Shown: one piece after another, positions 57,868 through 64,000 of the stretch
Position numbering within the stretch: position 1 is the stretch's first letter
How the letters are laid out: each line of letters starts with the position of its first letter
NCBI RefSeq assembly: GCF_016802725.1
Contig: NC_052664.1
Span: forward strand, 11,186,016-11,250,015
DNA from: Solenopsis invicta
Taxonomy: Eukaryota > Arthropoda > Insecta > Hymenoptera > Formicidae
DNA length: 64,000 bases
Direction: 5' to 3'
Notes under the pieces: model-generated
The model's input: the letters and a program-made list of their open reading frames with translations, nothing else
The model's database searches: none
Told to the model about the DNA's origin: nothing
Position numbers and translations under genes: made by a program

Positions 57868-58754
57868 CAGAATGTCAGAAAACAATCGTTTTTACTCTTG
57901 TGAGTTGATAGAGTAAGTCAAACTGAGAAGAAAAGTCTTTTACGTGCAATTTTCGTAATAGTTAACGGATTATAAATTAATAAAAATAACGGATTTAGTC
58001 CTGCCCGCCGCCAAATCCAACCGCGCGATCGTGATTGCCAAGCGGGTGGAGAGTTGTTGTTTTCTAACAGCAATGGCTGCGTAATATTATTTAATAATAT
58101 CCTATATGTAGGCGCACAATATTTATTTAATATTAAATAATATTCTAATTTAAATTAAGATTATGTTAAATAGTATTTTTGAAATATTAATGTAAATATG
58201 TACTTTCTTAAAATAAAATTAAAGTTACGTACAAAATAGTACGTAAATACATAATATGTAAAATTTCGTACCACAAAAAAATGAGTTTAAATGTACCATT
58301 TATTATTATTATAATAATTAGATAAACATTTATTACTTTAAATCTAAAAACTATAAGAATATTTTGGTAATATTACACATGTACATATTTATATTAATAT
58401 TTTAAAAATACTATTTAACATAATCTTAATTTAAATATGTTTACATTATAGTATTATAATTAAAATATTATTTAACATTACATAATACTGTGCGCCTACA
58501 TATAAAATATTATTAAATATTAAATAATATTACGCAGCCATCGCTGTTAGAAAACAACAACTCTCCGCGCGCTTGGCAACCACGATCGCGCGGTTGGATT
58601 TGGCGGCGGACGGGACTAAATCCGCTATTTTTATTAATTTATAACTCGTACATTAACTATTACAAAAATTGCAAAGTGGTAAAGGACTTTTCTTCTCAGT
58701 TTGACTTACTCTATCAAGCCACGAGAGCAAAAACAATTGTTTTCTGACATTCTG
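57868..58754. mobile_element. Foldback MITE, 887 bp (CAGAATGTCAGAAAAC ends)
   Basis: Both ends read CAGAATGTCAGAAAACAATC/G, flanked by TATA. Arms of ~310 bp pair through AGAGTAAGTCAAACTGAGAA, CCGCCAAATCCAACCGCGCG, AACTCTCC and the Asn-codon-like TAATATTATTTAATA runs. The centre is AT-rich. No coding. Confidence 0.85.
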
Positions 58755-59335
58755 TATAATATTTAAATTATATCATATTTAATACATATGTATAATACTA
58801 TAACGATTAATTTAATATGCTATTTAATGGCCATTTTATTTATAAGGAAAATTCTACTCAAAATATAAATAAATAATAACATATACACTGGGCAACAAAA
58901 TTATCGCAACACTCATTTATATCAAAATTTCGCACAACTTCAAATAATCGTAACTTCGTTAAAAATTATCGTACTTGAAAAAATTTTTTTTTATTTTAAA
59001 GCTTAAAGTCTCTACTTTAAGATGCATTTGGCCAATTTTGAATTTCTTCTTTCCTCCTTCCGCCGTCTTTTTAAAAGTAAAGACATGTTTTGTCTCCGAA
59101 CATTTGCAAAGTTTGACGCACTCCACGGAGTAGGACGAATTTTTTTCGCAAATGTCACAATAATCATCGTAAAATTTGGACTTTTCGCTGCAAATTAAAA
59201 AAAAAAGAGGTTCGTACGATTTTTTTTGAGGAGTTAGGATGTATCAAAGTTATGTATGCATTTTGGTCAGTTACCGTCAGCATTAGCATTACCCGATGTG
59301 CACCACAGGGAGGTTGCTGGTCGGATTTCGCACAT

Positions 59336-59451
59336 CGTGTGTGTGTGTGTGTGTGTGTGTGTGAGTGTGTGTGTGTGTGTGTGTTACAGCAGAGATGAGG
59401 ACCCCACGGTTCGTCACTTCCGCAGTATTTTATGACTCCAAACCCTCTCTG

Positions 59452-59490
<39 letters not shown>

Positions 59491-59620
59491 TGTGTGTGTG
59501 TGTTACAGCAGAGATGAGGACCCCACGGTTCGTCACTTCCGCAGTATTTTATGACTCCAAACCCTCTCTGCTGTGTGTGTGTGTGTGTGTGCGCGCGCGT
59601 GCGCGTGTGTGTGTGTTGCA
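59336..59620. repeat. (GT)n tracts with two ~117-bp units (left arm)
   Basis: Each unit is TTACAGCAGAGATGAGGACC ... TCTCTGCTG followed by GT repeats. The mirror copy is at 61040-61330. Confidence 0.9.
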
Positions 59621-59644
59621 TAAAAAATGTGGGTGCTCTTGCAT

Positions 59645-59878
59645 TTAATATGAGGTATTCCCACCTCGTCTTCGAATGACTTCTTGTAAACGGTCATGCA
59701 TATTAATGCATGACCTAATTGTGGCTTGAGGAATTTCGTGCCATATTTGCTGTAATATTGCTCCTAACTCCTGCAGATTTGTTGGTTGTCTCTCCACATC
59801 TCGCAATCTTCTTCCCATCATATCCCAGACATGTTCAATGGGATTCAAATCCGGGCTCATTGCTGGATGTGGTAACAC
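59645..59878 (-). pseudogene. Inverted duplicate of the Tc1 transposase C-terminus
   Basis: The minus-strand frame reads VLPHPAMSPDLNPIEHVWD through the same C-terminal NTSY and stop as the main transposase. It contains the catalytic Glu but not the two Asp. Part of the left palindromic arm. Confidence 0.9.
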
Positions 59879-60007
59879 CTCGATGTTGTCTTCTCTAGCT
59901 GACGTTATTCGTCTTCGACCTTGTCCTCTCCTTCGACGAACAACATCAAAACTCTAAACTGTAAACCTATTCCCATTACACTCAAGAAGCAAACGATAGT
60001 CGTAACA

Positions 60008-61021
60008 ATGCCTCGTTTGAACGAAATTCAATGTGCGCAAATCATTGCTCTTTTGGAAGAAAGATTAAATCAAAGTTATGTTGCAAGGAGAATAGGTGTT
60101 CATCGATCCTCCATCTCTCGAGTTTGGGCTCGTTATCAAGAAACAGGCGGATTTCGTCGAAGGAGAGGACAAGGTCGAAGACGAATAACGTCAGCTAGAG
60201 AAAATCGCCGCATCATCAATGAGACAAATCGAAATCCAACAAGAATTGCACGATTAATTGCAAATACAGTTCTTCCGCACAGACAAATTAGTGCTCAAAC
60301 GATCAGGAGGCGTTTGCACGAAGGAAATTTGCGGTCGCGAGCTCGTGCTCGAGTGCCAATGTTATCTGTGGCTCATAGACGTGCTCGTTTGCAATATGCA
60401 CGCACTTATCAGAATTGGATTCTGAGACAGTGGAACAATGTATTGTTCACTGACGAATCACGGTTTTGTCTTTTCCGTTCCGATGGAAGAGTACGTGTTT
60501 GGCGTCGTAATGGACAGCGTTTTGAAGAAAACTGCGTCGAGCCTGTTCGAGCGTTTGGTTGTGGCTCTGTCATGGTATGGGGTGGAATATCGATGCATGA
60601 ACGCACAAACCTTGTCATCATACCACCTCCTGGATTGAAAGGAGAACGTTATGTAGAAGAAATTTTGCGTCCTCACATAATACCCATGCGTCGTCAAATG
60701 GGGCGCAATTTTATTCTCATGCATGACAACGCTCGCCCACACACTGCTAGGATTGCTCTTAACTTCCTCGAACAAAACAACATCGAGGTGTTACCACATC
60801 CAGCAATGAGCCCGGATTTGAATCCCATTGAACATGTCTGGGATATGATGGGAAGAAGATTGCGAGATGTGGAGAGACAACCAACAAATCTGCAGGAGTT
60901 AGGAGCAATATTACAGCAAATATGGCACGAAATTCCTCAAGCCACAATTAGGTCATGCATTAATATGCATGACCGTTTACAAGAAGTCATTCGAAGACGA
61001 GGTGGGAATACCTCATATTAA
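60008..61021 (+). CDS. Tc1-family transposase (DD34E), intact, 337 aa
   Basis: Cut-and-paste transposase acting on TIRs, inserting at TA. The ATG of MPRLNEIQCAQI is the first in frame; codons before it have no ATG. Helix-turn-helix region ~5-45 (ARRIGVHRSSISRVW), a basic GRPR-like linker ~50-60 (RRRGQGRRR), a second HTH ~80-110, then D149 (FTDESRF), D240 (MHDNARPH) and E275 (SPDLNPIEHVWD), exactly 34 residues apart. It also has VWGGIS, a usual Tc1 motif. No stop or frameshift, and the length is typical for Tc1, so it could still encode active protein. Its last 77 codons lie in the right palindromic arm. Confidence 0.93.
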   Translation: MPRLNEIQCAQIIALLEERLNQSYVARRIGVHRSSISRVWARYQETGGFRRRRGQGRRRITSARENRRIINETNRNPTRIARLIANTVLPHRQISAQTIRRRLHEGNLRSRARARVPMLSVAHRRARLQYARTYQNWILRQWNNVLFTDESRFCLFRSDGRVRVWRRNGQRFEENCVEPVRAFGCGSVMVWGGISMHERTNLVIIPPPGLKGERYVEEILRPHIIPMRRQMGRNFILMHDNARPHTARIALNFLEQNNIEVLPHPAMSPDLNPIEHVWDMMGRRLRDVERQPTNLQELGAILQQIWHEIPQATIRSCINMHDRLQEVIRRRGGNTSY

Positions 61022-61039
61022 ATGCGAGAGCACCCACAT

Positions 61040-61173
61040 TTTTTATGCAACACACACACGCGCACGCGCGCGCACACACACACACACACAGCAGAGAGGG
61101 TTTGGAGTCATAAAATACTGCGGAAGTGACGAACCGTGGGGTCCTCATCTCTGCTGTAACACACACACACACA

Positions 61174-61222
<49 letters not shown>

Positions 61223-61286
61223 CAGAGAGGGTTTGGAGTCATAAAATACTGCGGAAGTGACGAACTGTGGGGTCCTCATCTCTGCT

Positions 61287-61330
<44 letters not shown>
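61040..61330. repeat. (CA)n tracts with two ~117-bp units (right arm)
   Basis: Inverted counterpart of 59336-59620; the tracts differ mainly in CA repeat number. Confidence 0.9.
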
Positions 61331-61331
<1 letters not shown>

Positions 61332-61789
61332 TGTGCGAAATCCGACCAGCAACCTCCCCGTGGTGCACATCGGGTAATGCTAATGCTGACGGTAACTGAC
61401 CAAAATGCATACATAATTTTGATACATCCTAACTCCTCAAAAAAAAATCGTACGAACCTCTTTTTTTTTTTAATTTGCAGCGAAAAGTCCAAATTTTACG
61501 ATGATTATTGTGACATTTGCGAAAAAAATTTGTCCTACTCCGTGGAGTGCGTCAAACTTTGCAAATGTTCGGAGACAAAACATGTCTTTACTTTTAAAAA
61601 GACGGCGGAAGGAGGAAAGAAGAAATTCAAAATTGGCCAAATGCATCTTAAAGTAGAGACTTTAAGCTTTAAAATAAAAAAAAATTTTTTCAAGTACGAT
61701 AATTTTTAACGAAGTTACGATTATTTGAAGTTGTGCGAAATTTTGATATAAATGAGTGTTGCGATAATTTTGTTGCCCAGTGTATTATA

Positions 61790-62067
61790 TCGAGTAGAAT
61801 TTTTCTCGGAAAAAACGTTTTGAAACGTATATTTAAATTTTAAGTATACGTTTGGAGTTAGTTACTTATTTCGAGCCGATTCCTGACGTGTCGCCCACTG
61901 TTCCCCCACTACCACTTGCCGCTTGACGATCGAGCCGACGATCACGCGGCTGGCGCTCTGCATCAGGAGCGTCTCTGAGTGAAAAATACGCTGGTAGGAC
62001 GGGATCCGATAGCGCACTGCTTTGACTATATAAATATGGACTGCTAGTTGGCTCTTTTAGGCTGTAA
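61790..62067. other. Unassigned GC-richer spacer
   Basis: Contains the AGGACGGGATCCGATAGCGC word at 61998 shared with 40668 and 53692. No gene recognised. Confidence 0.35.
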
Positions 62068-62490
62068 GGCCCGTATTCATAGTCGGAACTTATTCTTAAG
62101 ATCACCTTAAGTTTAATCTTAAGGTGCCCTCTAGATTCATAGTCGAAAAACAAGGCAGGATTTAAGCAAATGCTCAAGGCTTACCTTGTTCAAGATGATC
62201 TTATTTGGGAACGCCTTAATGTGATTCATAAACACATCTAAGCATGTGCTTAAGGCTACCTTGTTAGTCATTAATTCATAATCATTTAAGACTGTCTTAT
62301 TTCACGCACACATTTATTAATAAGACGATCTTCGCGAAGACGTGTCCGAGGACGTATTAAGCAAGGCTTTTGGAGGTTAAGTGGTTCGCGTGTGTTGCTC
62401 CGGTTATACTTTTAATTGATCTATAGTAAAATCTGTAGTGATAATGAAAAAGTTCTGCATTCTTAAGGCTGGTTTATAATTACTTAAAGT

Positions 62491-62596
62491 AGGTTTATAA
62501 TAACCGTAACCGTAAGAAATTGACCAATCATAGTTAATTTATAAGAGAATAATCGATGATTAACCAATTTCTTACGGTTACGGCTATTATAAACCT
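62491..62596. mobile_element. Nested MITE, 106 bp
   Basis: 33-bp TIRs: AGGTTTATAATAACCGTAAC and AGGTTTATAATAGCCGTAAC inverted, continuing CGTAAGAAATTG. A partial extra left copy precedes it (GGCTGGTTTATAATTAC). Confidence 0.8.
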
Positions 62597-63242
62597 TAAG
62601 TGTAGTATTAAATTTTAAACTATTAATATCAATAATGACACAAATCAGAAAAAACTGTTCTGCATGTGATACATTGCATTACAACAATAAATTTATTTTT
62701 CAGAAGGACGGTGTGAACATAAGCAGATATATATATATATTTATACAACTCAGCTAGTCAGCTAGTCGCTGAATTGTCATCACCTTGGTTTATCTTGAGC
62801 GCCTACTCATGCAGAAATAATATCGGCCAACTAGAAATGAATTGTGCTGGGGGCTATTTTATTGGCAATTTTATCAGGCAGTGTAAAATGTGGATCACTC
62901 GCAAAAACTGAGAGACATCACGGTGGAAAACGAATGTAAATATGCTTATCATAAGGATTTCTTTGTGCTCGAGCGAAATACTCAAGGCCATCCCTGGTAC
63001 ATTTGCAATATTTAATATTAATTAATAACTTAACAATTACCTGCCGATTCCGTTAGTTCTTCAGTTCAAATGAAATTAAAATCATAGCTTAATAATATAT
63101 AAGATAGTATTACAGTATACAAAAATTACTTAAATGCAACGTTTCTATTGGAGGAGTCCTAGGGAATATTACGGAAATAGCCAAACGGCAAATAAGTACA
63201 ATCTTAAGATCATCTTCGCCAAGTCGATGTCAAATCAAATAA

Positions 63243-63399
63243 GGGCCAGTATCACAACTACCGATTAACTTAACTGACCGGTTAAGTGTCAACCGTGATT
63301 GGCTATTTCTGGTCAATTCTACTTAACGACAAATACAATTGGTCAATTCCGATAGAATAATCAGCCGATTAAATTAACCGATGGTTGTGAAACTGGCCC
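63243..63399. mobile_element. Nested MITE, 157 bp, TAA target site
   Basis: TIRs GGGCCAGTATCACAACTACC and GGGCCAGTTTCACAACCATC inverted, both flanked by TAA; further pairing through GATTAA and GGTCAATT. Confidence 0.85.
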
Positions 63400-63582
63400 T
63401 AAGAATTACTTGAGCAAAATCTTCTTCGCGAAAATCACCTTATTTGGCGACTGAATTCTTATGACTTAAGACGATCTTGATTGAATAAGATGGTCTTGGC
63501 CAAGACGATCTTAAGCGCTGCCTTGAGCTTGGACTATGAATACGGCCCTAAGAAACATCTACAGCGCCATCATCTCCTAGGC

Positions 63583-63770
63583 TGCGTTCAGATTCCCCAC
63601 CCAGGCACCTAAAGAGCGTTCAGATTCCTTTAGAGTGCCCCTACCGGACATTAGGTGGGTCGTTCACTTTATCACTCTGTCTATACCGAGAGAGTGGAAA
63701 AACCACATGGGTCCTTGAGCCGGGTGAAACTGGTGGGTGACGTAAAGGTGCGTTCCAAAATGTATCGCTA
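63583..63770. repeat. Partial relative of the 37381-37505 MITE
   Basis: GGCTGCGTTCAGATTCCCCA at 63582 and GAGCGTTCAGATTCCTTTAG at 63615 match the 37381 terminus. A GTGCGTTCCAAAAT end lies near 63750. Confidence 0.5.
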
Positions 63771-64000
63771 TAAAAATTTCTATATATTTGTGATAAAGCT
63801 CGTATATTTAAAACAAATTTAAAATAAAAAAATTAATTTAATTTAAAATATTATAGTAAATAAAAATTAAAATGTATAAATAGAATAAAGAAAAACGTTA
63901 ATAACCAAGTAAAGTTTAAACGTTTTGTTTATTATTCTATTTATGTAATTACAGATTAATAAATATTAATCTTTTATTTTATTAATGTAAGGTTTCTTGG
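63771..64000. other. AT-rich, nothing seen
   Basis: A/T tracts only, to the window edge. Confidence 0.5.

Larger units (their letters stand above)
58885..61782 (+). mobile_element. Tc1-type element within a ~1-kb-arm palindrome, 2898 bp
   Basis: Ends CACTGGGCAACAAAATTATC on both sides, flanked by TA. The left arm 58885-59890 is the reverse complement of 60777-61782 almost base for base. The next ~50 bp of the left arm (59891-59940) match 60153-60202 inverted. The arms carry the 3' UTR, two ~117-bp repeat units with (CA)n tracts, and the last 77 codons of the transposase. The intact transposase gene lies between the arms. Confidence 0.9.
62068..63548. mobile_element. Harbinger-like MITE, 1481 bp, TAA target site, with two MITEs nested inside
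   Basis: Ends GGCCCGTATTCATAGTC and, inverted, GGGCCGTATTCATAGTCC, flanked by TAA on both sides, as in PIF/Harbinger elements. Subterminal arms have many CTTAAG/AAGATCxTCTT words. No transposase frame. Confidence 0.7.

Noticed and set aside
60969..61492. Frames over the Tc1 3' region on both strands
   Set aside because: They run through (CA)n tracts and arm DNA of the element; not genes.
1..64000. CRISPR arrays, bacterial operons, rRNA genes
   Set aside because: No regularly spaced identical repeats of CRISPR type, no bacterial gene organisation, and no rRNA-like sequence. The window is nuclear insect DNA.

Overview
The window looks like AT-rich nuclear DNA from an insect, most likely a hymenopteran and plausibly an ant. 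The grounds are spliced genes with canonical GT/AG introns, several mariner-type elements, a CACTA-like element, a Penelope-like fossil, and many short TIR/foldback elements. The species call is an inference; no sequence search was possible.

Two host genes can be reconstructed exon by exon with consistent splice phases. On the minus strand, 15247 down to 3417, is a seven-exon cation diffusion facilitator of the ZnT1/SLC30A1 type (515 aa). Its intramembrane metal site departs from the family pattern. On the plus strand, 47275 to 55793, is a five-exon polyprenol reductase (SRD5A3-type, 303 aa). Its second intron is swollen to 6.7 kb by transposon insertions. The two genes are divergently oriented with about 32 kb between their start codons. 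They act in different processes (zinc efflux; dolichol synthesis for N-glycosylation) and nothing suggests they work together.

Layout: 1-3400 AT-rich, no gene seen. 3417-15247 ZnT-like gene with MITEs and a dead mariner in its introns. 15250-32800 AT-rich upstream DNA with minisatellites, a Penelope-like (GIY-YIG) fossil, GC-richer patches that may be promoter or regulatory DNA, and a possible distal promoter/first exon near 31.9-32.1 kb. 32821-36475 decayed CACTA/EnSpm-like element. 37381-41820 a cluster of a MITE, mariner remnant, piggyBac-like MITE, LINE ORF1 fossil and 5'-truncated LTR. 44077-45400 near-intact mariner. 47275-55793 SRD5A3-type gene, whose second intron holds foldback MITEs, a complete solo LTR (49353-50840), a piggyBac-like MITE and another mariner. 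56253-63548 a MITE containing a tRNA-like promoter, a CAGRRTGTC-family foldback, an intact Tc1 transposase inside a 2.9-kb palindrome, and a nest of Harbinger-like MITEs.

The most unusual signal is inside the solo LTR. There, ten successive short hairpins share an 8-nt loop (GGNATNYT or close to it on the LTR sense strand) and a fixed closing G-C pair, while their stems differ in sequence but stay complementary. A second, oppositely oriented copy of the same LTR at 40737-41820 carries a smaller version of the array. The second notable structure is the Tc1 palindrome at 58885-61782.
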